From contig NZ_BEWB01000004.1 of the NCBI RefSeq assembly GCF_003112555.1, positions 620,001 through 684,000 of the forward strand: a DNA stretch of 64,000 nt, given 5' to 3'. The stretch's first letter is position 1. Every line of letters starts with the position of its first letter. The position numbers and the translations under genes are program-made. The notes beneath the pieces were generated by a model. That model did no database searches, had not been told where the DNA came from, and saw only the letters and a program-made list of their open reading frames with translations. Of the stretch, positions 41,457 to 48,298 are shown in pieces. The DNA comes from Streptomyces coelicoflavus. Lineage in GTDB: Bacteria; Actinomycetota; Actinomycetes; Streptomycetales; Streptomycetaceae.

Positions 41457-42980
41457 GTGGAACGCGTGGATTTCCTCCCCCCGCACATCGGCGCCGACGC
41501 CGCCCCGCAGAGCGCGGCCGAACGCGCCGACGCCTACGCGGCGGTGCCGCTGCTCAACTGCCTGCTGCGCGAGGTGGCCGAACCCCTGCCGGACCCGGGC
41601 CCCCGCCCGGTCTACCGGCTGCCCGGCGGCAGACTGCTGCGGGTCCGCCCCGGCCGCCGCCCCGCCGGGCCCGAGGTCGGCACGGCGGCGGGCGGCTGGC
41701 ACCCGGTCGGCCACACCGAACTGGTGAAGCTCGTCGCCGAGGAACTGCGCCGCCACACCGGCCTGCCCAACCACGAACTGCCCATCGAGATGACCGACAG
41801 CCGGGACGCCGTCGCCGCGCTGCTGGCGGTCCGCGCCCGCGCCACCCCGCCCGCGGACCCGTACCTGCGCTCCGAACAGGCCCTCGTCACCGGCCACACC
41901 CACCACCCCGCCCCCAAGGCCCGCGGCGGCGGCCCGCAGGCGGGCTGGCTGCCGTACGCGCCCGAGGCCTACGCCCGTTTCCCGCTGACGCTGCTCGCCG
42001 TGCGCGAGGACACGGTCGTCGACGAGGGCGACACCGCGGCCCTGGACGCCCTGGCCGGCGCCCCGCCCGGCTACCGGGTGCTCCCGGCCCACCCCTGGCA
42101 GCTCGACCTGGCCGCGGGCACCCTCGCCCCGGCCTTCGCCGACGGCCGGCTCCTGCGCCTCGGCACGACCGGCTTCTTCGTGTGGCCCACCGCCGCGATC
42201 CGCACGCTGTACGCTCCCGACCCCGACCTCTTCCTCAAGTTCAGCCTCGACGTGCGGATCACCAACGACATCCGGCGCCTGTGGCGGCACGACCTGCTGA
42301 GGCTGCGCCGCACCGACACCGCCGTCACCGAGGCCTTCGACGCCATCGGCCCCCCGGCGGTCTGGCTTGCCGACCGCGGCTACCGCACCGCGGACTTCGC
42401 CTTCGAGGAACTGGCCGTCGTCGTCCGGGACGGACTGCGGGGCCGCGTCCTGCCGGGCGCCACCCCGCTGCTCGCCGCCGCCCTCGTGGAGGGCTTCGAG
42501 GGCAGCCCCCTTCAGGACACCACCTCTCCCGGTGCCTGGTGGGAGGCGTACCTCGCCGCCGTCGTGCCGCCCGTCCTGACCGCCTTCGACGACGACGGCG
42601 TGGTCCTCGAGGCGCACCTCCAGAACACCCTGGTCGCCGTCGACGCCGCCGGAATGCCGGTACAGGCCCTCTTCCGGGACGCGGAGGGCGTCAAACTGCT
42701 GCCGGACACGCCCCGGGCGGCCGGCTGGGAGCGCCTGGTCTACTGTCTGGTCGTCAACCACCTGTACGAGATCGCCGCCGCGCTCACCGAACACCACCCC
42801 GGCCTCGACCCCTGGCCCGCCGTCCGCCGCGCCCTGGCCCGCCACGACCTCCCCGAGATCCCGGCCCTGCTCGCCGCCCCCACCCTCCCCGCCAAGACCA
42901 ACCTCCTGCTCCGCTGGACCGGCGCGGACGGTGCCGACGCCCGCTACCGGCCGCTGCCCAACCCGCTGTGCGAGGCATGA
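41457..42980 (+). CDS. NIS siderophore synthetase, divergent partner
   Basis: About 507 residues from GTG 41457 (after TAGGGAACGA); GTG 41466 is an alternative. IucA/IucC family motifs: TGHTHHPAPKARGG, WLPYAPEAYARFPL, LPAHPWQLDL, KFSLDVRITNDIRR, LEAHLQNTLVAVD and, near the end, YRPLPNPLCEA. The pair of synthetases suggests stepwise assembly of a hydroxamate or citrate siderophore. No monooxygenase, decarboxylase, exporter or receptor gene is nearby, so other parts must lie elsewhere or the locus is incomplete. Confidence 0.9.
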   Translation: MERVDFLPPHIGADAAPQSAAERADAYAAVPLLNCLLREVAEPLPDPGPRPVYRLPGGRLLRVRPGRRPAGPEVGTAAGGWHPVGHTELVKLVAEELRRHTGLPNHELPIEMTDSRDAVAALLAVRARATPPADPYLRSEQALVTGHTHHPAPKARGGGPQAGWLPYAPEAYARFPLTLLAVREDTVVDEGDTAALDALAGAPPGYRVLPAHPWQLDLAAGTLAPAFADGRLLRLGTTGFFVWPTAAIRTLYAPDPDLFLKFSLDVRITNDIRRLWRHDLLRLRRTDTAVTEAFDAIGPPAVWLADRGYRTADFAFEELAVVVRDGLRGRVLPGATPLLAAALVEGFEGSPLQDTTSPGAWWEAYLAAVVPPVLTAFDDDGVVLEAHLQNTLVAVDAAGMPVQALFRDAEGVKLLPDTPRAAGWERLVYCLVVNHLYEIAAALTEHHPGLDPWPAVRRALARHDLPEIPALLAAPTLPAKTNLLLRWTGADGADARYRPLPNPLCEA

Positions 42981-42985
42981 GCGGC

Positions 42986-43015
42986 CCGGCCCCGGTCAGC
43001 ACCTCCCGGGGCCGG
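42986..43015 (+). terminator. 10 bp GC stem-loop after NIS synthetase
   Basis: CCGGCCCCGG (42986-42995) pairs with CCGGGGCCGG (43006-43015) over a 10-base loop, 5 bases after the stop codon. Confidence 0.7.
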
Positions 43016-43022
43016 ACCGGCG

Positions 43023-43163
43023 TCACACCGCGGTGAAGCCGCCGTCGGCGGTGTACGCGTCCGGCAGCGCGGTGATGTCGGGCGCAGGCCGACGGCGACG
43101 ACGCGGGCGCCGCGGGCGTGGAGCAGCGCCACGGCCGCTCTGCCCACGCCGCGCGCGGCCCCG
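43023..43163 (-). pseudogene. SDR oxidoreductase remnant with central deletion
   Basis: On the minus strand GAARGVGRAAVALLHARG reads like the N-terminal Rossmann motif of a short-chain dehydrogenase. After a frame change, PDITALPDAYTADGGFTAV plus stop reads like a typical SDR C-terminus. About 200 central residues are missing and the first residues are lost, so this is a deletion scar. It abuts the MmyB-type remnant, its usual divergent regulator in actinobacteria. Confidence 0.6.
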
Positions 43164-43321
43164 CCCTGGCCGACGCCCTCTACGCCCCGTTCGACCCGGC
43201 GGACAACCTGGCCCGTATGACGTTCCTCGACCCCGTGGGCCGCAGCTTCAAGACCCAGGACGCCAAGCACCTCCTCCACCCGGACGTCGGCCCCCTGACC
43301 CTGACCTACCAGGCGTTCGAG
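43163..43321 (+). pseudogene. MmyB-type XRE regulator remnant
   Basis: ALADALYAPFDPADNLAR then MTFLDPVGRSF resembles the middle of the MmyB-like ligand-binding domain. Immediately after, LLHPDVGPLTLTYQAFE resembles its C-terminal part, with the intervening segment deleted. The helix-turn-helix half and the extreme C-terminus are gone, the latter replaced by the end of the DUF397 gene. Non-functional by inference. Confidence 0.55.
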
Positions 43322-43545
43322 AGGAAGCGGGTCCAGGCCGCCGGGGACACGGCGAGCTGGTCTCCCTGCCGCACCTTGGAGTCACGGACGTGGACCGTGC
43401 CGGGGCAGGAGGCCACCTCGACGCAGTCGCCGTCGCCGCTGCTGCTGTAGCTGGACTTGTGCCAGGACAGGGCCACCTCGACGCAGTCGCCGTCGCCGCC
43501 GCTGCTGTACGAGCTTTTGAACCAGACCAGTTCCATAGTGCTCAT
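43306..43545 (-). CDS. DUF397 protein with duplicated motif
   Basis: 79 residues from ATG 43545, with GCGAGGAGCC upstream, overlapping the stop of the XRE gene. The DUF397 core WFKSSYSSGGDGDCVEVA occurs twice in a row (second copy WHKSSYSSSGDGDCVEVA), then HVRDSKVRQGDQLAVSPAAWTRF in pieces matches the rest of the domain. The duplication comes from a roughly 57 bp direct repeat in the DNA. DUF397 proteins pair with WhiJ-type XRE regulators and probably modulate them. Its 3' end abuts the MmyB remnant. Confidence 0.85.
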   Translation of the reverse strand: MSTMELVWFKSSYSSGGDGDCVEVALSWHKSSYSSSGDGDCVEVASCPGTVHVRDSKVRQGDQLAVSPAAWTRFLSNAW

Positions 43546-44375
43546 GAGGCTCCTCGCATCTGCTGCAACAGGCTCAGGGAGTCGTCGAGGGAGAGAGCCT
43601 GTGACCGCATCCTGGCATACCTCATCTGGAGGACGCTGATCTCCTTCCGCTCGGGGACGAACATCCCCCCGCGCTGACCCTCGTTGTACGCGAACCAGCG
43701 TGCGTCGGGCGTCTCCAGGAGCTGCATCGGGCCATCCAAACCGGCGTGGGCGTTGCGCACCAAGGGCATCACCTGCACCTCGACGTTCCGCAACTCGGCC
43801 AGTCCCAACACGTGGTCGATCAGCTCCCGTGTGACCTCCGCACCGCCCATGCGCCGCAGAAACAAGTGCTCCTCCAGAATGAAGCTGAACGCCGTGTTCG
43901 GCCGCTCCCTCAACAGGCGCTGTCGTTCCGCCCGTGCCACCCACTGCGCCTCGATCTGATCGTCACCGAGTGGCGGCAGTTGGTTCGTGAAGAGCGTGCG
44001 CGCGTACGCCTCGGTCTGCAACAGGCCCGGAACGAGGCGGCATTCGTACGTGTACAGACTCACCGCCTCCGCCTCGAACCGCGCCCACTGCCGGAACCAG
44101 CTCGCCAGCCCCGGTTGCCGCGACAGGTGCCGTGCCGCACCCCGCAGCGCGCCGAAGGCGTCGAGGGTCTGCTCCGCGCGCTCCACGAAGTCGACCGGTG
44201 GGAACCTCCGCCCCTGCTCGATGGACGCCACCGTCGGCACCGAGTACCGCACCTGCGGCGCGAACTCCTCCTGGGTCAGCCCCGCCCGTTTGCGGAACGC
44301 CTTGACGACCTCGCCGAACGCCTTGAGGCTGTCCGAGGCCTCCGGCTCACCCGCCCCGCCCGTACCGTCCGTCAT
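43542..44375 (-). CDS. WhiJ-like XRE regulator with DUF5753
   Basis: 277 residues from ATG 44375 after GGGAGGTGTC. The helix-turn-helix is near residues 15-75 (FRKRAGLTQEEFAPQVRYSV, PTVASIEQGRRFPPV). A DUF5753 domain follows, with WARFEAEAVSLYTYECRLVPG, LLQTEAYARTLF, FILEEHLFLRRMGG, and the end LQMRYARMRSQALS. It forms with the DUF397 gene the two-protein WhiJ/AbaA-type module, known to affect development and antibiotic production. The ATPase normally next to it is decayed here (44516). Fragments of a second copy lie at 47684. Confidence 0.9.
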   Translation of the reverse strand: MTDGTGGAGEPEASDSLKAFGEVVKAFRKRAGLTQEEFAPQVRYSVPTVASIEQGRRFPPVDFVERAEQTLDAFGALRGAARHLSRQPGLASWFRQWARFEAEAVSLYTYECRLVPGLLQTEAYARTLFTNQLPPLGDDQIEAQWVARAERQRLLRERPNTAFSFILEEHLFLRRMGGAEVTRELIDHVLGLAELRNVEVQVMPLVRNAHAGLDGPMQLLETPDARWFAYNEGQRGGMFVPERKEISVLQMRYARMRSQALSLDDSLSLLQQMRGAS

Positions 44376-44445
44376 CCGGGACACCTCCCACCCGTCACGC
44401 CCACTCAACGGGCCCATGCTCACGGACGGTTACTCCTACTGTCCA

Positions 44446-44582
44446 CCGTCCGCACCCGTACGCTCACCCTGCGTACCGGTCGCCGATCTGGTGGGGAGGC
44501 GTCGTCGCAGGTGGGATGGGCGGCATGAGACCAGCCCCCGCTCCCCGACTTCCCGTCACCGCGCGTATGTTCGTGCAACGGT
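44446..44582 (+). repeat. 137 bp direct repeat, copy A
   Basis: This segment matches 47751-47887 without gaps at a constant offset of 3305 bases, with about ten differences by hand count. It covers the upstream region and first 22 codons of the ATP-binding protein gene. Confidence 0.9.
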
Positions 44583-44698
44583 CGGACCGGTGGGGCGTGT
44601 TCGACCGCGTACCCGTAGGCAAAACGGTGCGCGCGGAGCTGGATCTGGTGCCTCGTGGCGAAACATCACTCGCGGGCGATGACTTCGCGCGGGGATGA
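44516..44698 (+). pseudogene. SpoIIAB-like ATP-binding protein, core deleted
   Basis: A 60-residue frame joins the N-terminus MRPAPAPRLPVTARMFVQR directly to the C-terminal part DRWGVFDRVPVGKTVRAEL of the protein seen whole at 47821. The entire ATP-binding fold, including the N-box and G2 box, is missing. The junction lies near 44582-44585, within short CGG/ACCGG sequence shared by both ends. It is next to an intact XRE/DUF397 pair, so this locus has kept the regulator and lost the kinase-like partner. Confidence 0.8.
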
Positions 44699-44752
44699 GA
44701 GTCTCCTCCACGATCACCACCCTCGCACGCCGACGACAGGAGACCCTCCCGC

Positions 44753-45439
44753 ATGACTGATCCGGAGCTGACCGCGGAACGCGGCCACGGGAGTGGCATC
44801 TGGGCGTCGATCCGTACGGAGCGGGCGGCGCTGGCCGCCGATCTCGCGGAGCTGACCGAGGCGCAGTGGGCGACGCCGTCGCTGTGCGCCGGTCTGACGG
44901 TGCGCGAGGTGCTGGCGCATCTCACGGCGGGTGCGAGCCTCAACACCGTCCGCTGGCTGGCCGGGGTGATCCGCTGCCGGTTCGACTTCGACAAGCAGGT
45001 GGCCGTGAGGCTGGCGGAGCAGCTCGGCGCGGATCCGGCCGAGACCCTCGCGCGGTTCCGGCACATCGTCCCGAGCACGACCAAGCCGCCGCTGCCCGCC
45101 ATCGCCATGCTGGGCGAGACGCTCGTCCACGGAGAGGACATACGGCGTCCGCTGGGCATCCGTCACGCCTACCCGATCGACGTCGTCACACGGGTGGCCG
45201 AGTACTACCAGGGCTCGGACATGGTGGTGGTCGCCAAGAAGCGCGTCGCGGGGTTGCGACTCGCCGCGGACGACGGCACGTTCACGACCGGCTCCGGGCC
45301 CGTGGTGTCCGGCCCCACCCTGGCGCTGGTGATGGCCATGACCGGACGGGCGACGTACTGCGACGAACTGGATGGCGACGGGGTGGAACTCCTCCGCGGT
45401 CGCTGCCGGCACGACGACGAGCACGGCTCCCGCGGATGA
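44753..45439 (+). CDS. Maleylpyruvate isomerase family mycothiol-dependent protein
   Basis: 228 residues from an ATG after GACAGGAGACC. MDMPI/DinB-2 fold: WATPSLCAGLTVREVLAHLTAGA is the characteristic first helix pair with the metal-site His, then LGETLVHGEDIRRPLG with the HxxD-type motif, and GPTLALVMAMTGRATYCDEL at the end. These metal-dependent proteins often use mycothiol as cofactor. The substrate is unknown. It stands alone between the decayed ATPase locus and a LysR gene. Confidence 0.85.
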   Translation: MTDPELTAERGHGSGIWASIRTERAALAADLAELTEAQWATPSLCAGLTVREVLAHLTAGASLNTVRWLAGVIRCRFDFDKQVAVRLAEQLGADPAETLARFRHIVPSTTKPPLPAIAMLGETLVHGEDIRRPLGIRHAYPIDVVTRVAEYYQGSDMVVVAKKRVAGLRLAADDGTFTTGSGPVVSGPTLALVMAMTGRATYCDELDGDGVELLRGRCRHDDEHGSRG

Positions 45440-45500
45440 ACGGCGGGAAGATGGAGAGGGCTCGGCTTCGCCGAGAACGCTGGGGTCGCCGGTCGTGAGC

Positions 45501-46406
45501 TCAGGGGTTGGGCGCAGGTGACGGCACCAGGCTGAGCGCTGCCTCGCTGAAGGCGCGAGCGCGGGCTGTCGCACCGTCGGCGGTCCATACCAGGCCCCAG
45601 TCCACCGGCGCGGCGTCCTCGAAGGGGACGTAGACGACGTCGGGGCGGACGGAGTAGCGCCTTGTGTGGGCGCCGACGGCGAAGACCCCTTCCCCGGCGC
45701 CCACGAGCGTCAGCGTCTCGTTGAACGTCGAGGCCGACGGGCCGAGTGCGATCGGTCTCCCGGCGGGGGTCCGGCGCGGTGCCCGGTCCTGGCGCAGGGA
45801 CTCCGGCAGCGTCTCGGGCATCTGCAGCACGGTCACCCGGGCCAGGTCTTCCACGGAGACGGTGACACGGCGGGCGAACGGGTGTCCTGCCGGCACGGCG
45901 AGCATGCGAGCCTCCCGCACCAGGACCGGCCCCATGACGATGCCCTCCTCGTGCATCGGATGGCAGGTCAGCGCGAGGTCCACCTCACCGCTGCGCAGCC
46001 ACGGCAGGACCTGCGGCAGGTGCGCCTCTTTGATCTGGACCTCGCAGTCGGGGTGCCCGGTGCGGAACGCCTGCGTGGCCCCGGCCAACAGCTGGCCCGC
46101 CGCCGGCCCGGTGAAGGCGACCCGCAGCAGCCCGGTCAGCCCCCGCCCGGCGTCGACGGCCCGCTCGTAGGCGTCGGTGATCCGGGCCCAGGCGGGGCGT
46201 ATCTCGTCATACAGCTGCCGTCCCGTCCGGGACAGCTCTACCCGGCGGCTGGTGCGGTTGAACAACGGGACGCCGATGCGGCGTTCCAGTTTGGCGACGG
46301 TCTGGCTGACCCGGGCAGTGGAGACGTGCAGGCGCTCGGCGGTGCGGCCGAAGTGCAGCTCCTCGGCGAGCGTCAGGAACGCCTCCAGCTCGTGCCGCTC
46401 CAGCAT
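45501..46406 (-). CDS. LysR family transcriptional regulator
   Basis: 301 residues from ATG 46406 after GGGAGGGCG. The N-terminal winged helix is ELEAFLTLAEELHFGRTAER followed by LHVSTARVSQTVAKLERRIG. A type 2 periplasmic-binding-protein effector domain follows (about 90-295). It is divergent from the SnoaL-like/cupin pair, across a 124 bp gap with a CAACGGCCGTTG palindrome. Control of those genes is the standard inference. Confidence 0.9.
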   Translation of the reverse strand: MLERHELEAFLTLAEELHFGRTAERLHVSTARVSQTVAKLERRIGVPLFNRTSRRVELSRTGRQLYDEIRPAWARITDAYERAVDAGRGLTGLLRVAFTGPAAGQLLAGATQAFRTGHPDCEVQIKEAHLPQVLPWLRSGEVDLALTCHPMHEEGIVMGPVLVREARMLAVPAGHPFARRVTVSVEDLARVTVLQMPETLPESLRQDRAPRRTPAGRPIALGPSASTFNETLTLVGAGEGVFAVGAHTRRYSVRPDVVYVPFEDAAPVDWGLVWTADGATARARAFSEAALSLVPSPAPNP

Positions 46407-46435
46407 CCCGCGCCCTCCCATCGTTAATCGAGGCT

Positions 46436-46447
46436 CAACGGCCGTTG
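46436..46447. promoter_or_regulatory. Palindrome in LysR/SnoaL-like divergent promoter
   Basis: CAACGGCCGTTG is a perfect 12 bp palindrome, 30 bases from the LysR start. It is a candidate LysR site, although the classic T-N11-A box is not obvious. Confidence 0.35.
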
Positions 46448-46530
46448 CGCAGACGTGCATTGATGCCCCATCCGGACCGCAGCAGGATCGGAGGCATTGA
46501 AAGGCCACCTCGCCCGCACAGGAGAACATC

Positions 46531-47037
46531 ATGTACGTCACTCACGACCGAGCCCTGACCGCCCCCGCGCACGACGCCGCCGCGACCGTCGCGGAACTCA
46601 GGGACCGGGCGGAGATCACCGACGCGCTCCACCGCTTCGGCCTGGGCCAGGACCTGAAGGACAAGGAGCTGTTCGCCTCGGCCTTCGCCGCCGACGCCGA
46701 GCTGGACTTCCGCCCGGCCGCCTCCAAGTGGGGGGCCGAGCCACCGCTGATGTCCGGGCGCGACACCATCGTCACCACCATTCTGGCCATGTTCACCGGC
46801 CGGGTGGACACCACGCACCAGATCACCAACACGCGGATCACCATCGACGGCGACACCGCCCGGCTCACCGCCCTGGTGGAAGCCCAGCACCTGCTCATCG
46901 CCGACCCCGCCACACACGCGCTGCTGAAGAACCCCTACGACGTCGACCTGGTCCGCGACGGCGACCGCTGGGTCATCCGCCGGCTTCGCATCGACAACTC
47001 CTGGTACACCGGCGAACCCACTGTGATCTTCGGTTGA
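46531..47037 (+). CDS. SnoaL/NTF2-like protein
   Basis: 168 residues from ATG 46531 after CACAGGAGAAC. The cone-shaped SnoaL-like fold is indicated by LRDRAEITDALHRFGLGQDL, ELFASAFAADAELDFRP, ISTIDGD-type strand here ITNTRITIDGDTARLTAL, and DGDRWVIRRLRIDNSWYTG. Family members are small enzymes (cyclases, isomerases) or binding proteins. It is followed by a cupin and is probably under LysR control. Confidence 0.8.
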   Translation: MYVTHDRALTAPAHDAAATVAELRDRAEITDALHRFGLGQDLKDKELFASAFAADAELDFRPAASKWGAEPPLMSGRDTIVTTILAMFTGRVDTTHQITNTRITIDGDTARLTALVEAQHLLIADPATHALLKNPYDVDLVRDGDRWVIRRLRIDNSWYTGEPTVIFG

Positions 47038-47139
47038 CACCTGCTCCACCGCACCAGGGCGGCCTCCCGACCCGGAGACCTCATGCCCCTCTCGACTCCC
47101 CGCACAACTCCCCTTACACCGGACTGGAAAGGACGCGAC

Positions 47140-47640
47140 ATGAAGATCACAGAGGCCGGCGGACGGCCGGTGCTGACCCGTCACGCCGAGGCCGAGACCT
47201 GTGCCGACCCCAGCAGTGTGATGACGCTGCTGGCCGACTCCGACAGCACCGCCGGCGGCTTCACCAGCTACCGGTCCACGTTCGCCAAGGGAGCCGTGGG
47301 GGCACCCGCCCACTTCCACACCAAGGCGACGGAGCTGTTCTTCGTGATCAGCGGGTCCCTCCAGGTACTGGTGGGCGAGGAGGTCACCGTCCTGGAGGCG
47401 GGCGACTTCCTGGCCGTGCCGCCCCACACCCCGCACGCCTTCGCCGCAGCGCCGGGCTGTGAGGCGGACGTGTTGTTCGTGTTCACGCCGGGCATGGGCC
47501 GGTTCGACTACCTGCGCCTGCTCGGCCGGGTGATGCGTGGCGAGGCCGACGCCAAGGAGATCGCCGCCTCCGCGCTGCGGTTCGACAACCACTACGTCGA
47601 CAGTCCCGTCTGGCGGGCCGCCCTGGACGTCTCTGCGTGA
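47140..47640 (+). CDS. Cupin-domain protein
   Basis: 166 residues from ATG 47140 after GGAAAGGAC; an upstream ATG at 47083 has a poor ribosome site. Cupin motif 1 reads PAHFHTKATELFFVISG with the His and Glu metal ligands. Motif 2 reads DFLAVPPHTPHAFAA. A C-terminal helical extension follows. It is likely a metal-binding dioxygenase or isomerase. A GTG at 47637 overlaps the stop, indicating a lost downstream gene. Confidence 0.85.
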   Translation: MKITEAGGRPVLTRHAEAETCADPSSVMTLLADSDSTAGGFTSYRSTFAKGAVGAPAHFHTKATELFFVISGSLQVLVGEEVTVLEAGDFLAVPPHTPHAFAAAPGCEADVLFVFTPGMGRFDYLRLLGRVMRGEADAKEIAASALRFDNHYVDSPVWRAALDVSA

Positions 47641-47683
47641 CCGACCTCCCCGTCCCGGGAGCCGAGCCCGACGGTGACGCCCT

Positions 47684-47742
47684 CTCGCATCTGCTGCGAC
47701 AGGCTCAGGGAGTCGTGGCGCGGACTCCTCCTGGGTCAGCCC
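47684..47742 (-). pseudogene. Remnant of second WhiJ-like XRE gene
   Basis: Bases 47684-47716 match the last codons of the intact XRE gene (43553-43585) with one difference. Bases 47717-47740 match its helix-turn-helix region (GGTCAGGCTC-type LTQEE codons at about 44257-44280). Nearly 700 bp between them are gone. The remnant immediately precedes direct repeat copy B, so the whole XRE-ATPase locus was duplicated. Confidence 0.75.
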
Positions 47743-47750
47743 GACCCGTA

Positions 47751-47887
47751 CCGTCCGCACCCGTACGCTCACCGTGCGTACGGGTCGCCGATCTGGTGGG
47801 GAGGCGTCGTCGCAGGTGGGATGGGCGGCATGAGACCAGCCTCCACCCCCCGACTCCCGGTCACCGCGCGTGTGTTCGTCCAGCGGT
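47751..47887 (+). repeat. 137 bp direct repeat, copy B
   Basis: Gap-free partner of 44446-44582. Unlike copy A, it continues into a complete ATP-binding domain. Confidence 0.9.
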
Positions 47888-48207
47888 TCAGCTCCACCCC
47901 GAGAGGTGCCCGCCTGGCCCGGCATCTCGTCGTGCACCGTCTGGACGCGTGGGGCGTCCCGTACGGCTCGGCGGTGTCCGACACGGCCGCGCTGCTCGTC
48001 GCGGAGCTGGCGGCGAACGCCGTGACCCACGGGCGGGTGCCGGGGCGCGACATCGAGGTGCTGCTGCGGCTCGACGCGTACACGCTGCGGATCGACGTGT
48101 CGGACAGTCGCGGGGAGCGTCGGCCGTGCGGACCGGAGAGTACGGCCGCGCCGGAGGCCGAGCACGGCCGGGGGCTGCTGCTCGTGGACGCGCTCGCCGA
48201 CCGGTGA
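47821..48207 (+). CDS. SpoIIAB/RsbW-like ATP-binding protein, prematurely stopped
   Basis: 128 residues from ATG 47821, or 125 from ATG 47830. The GHKL ATPase fold is present: N-box LLVAELAANAVTHGR, G1-type IDVSDSRGER, and G2 HGRGLLLVDALADR. The frame ends at TGA 48205-48207. Beyond the stop the same frame continues GVFDRSPVGKTVRAELDLP, homologous to the C-terminus at 44595, where the aligned codon is TGG. The TGA is thus a nonsense change of a conserved Trp. The core fold is intact, so the truncated protein may still work. Its XRE partner here is deleted. Confidence 0.75.
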   Translation: MGGMRPASTPRLPVTARVFVQRFSSTPRGARLARHLVVHRLDAWGVPYGSAVSDTAALLVAELAANAVTHGRVPGRDIEVLLRLDAYTLRIDVSDSRGERRPCGPESTAAPEAEHGRGLLLVDALADR

Positions 48208-48298
48208 GGTGTGTTCGACCGGTCGCCCGTCGGCAAGACGGTCCGCGCGGAACTGGACCTGCCGGCCCGGGCGTCCGGCCGGACGGTGGCGACCGGTC

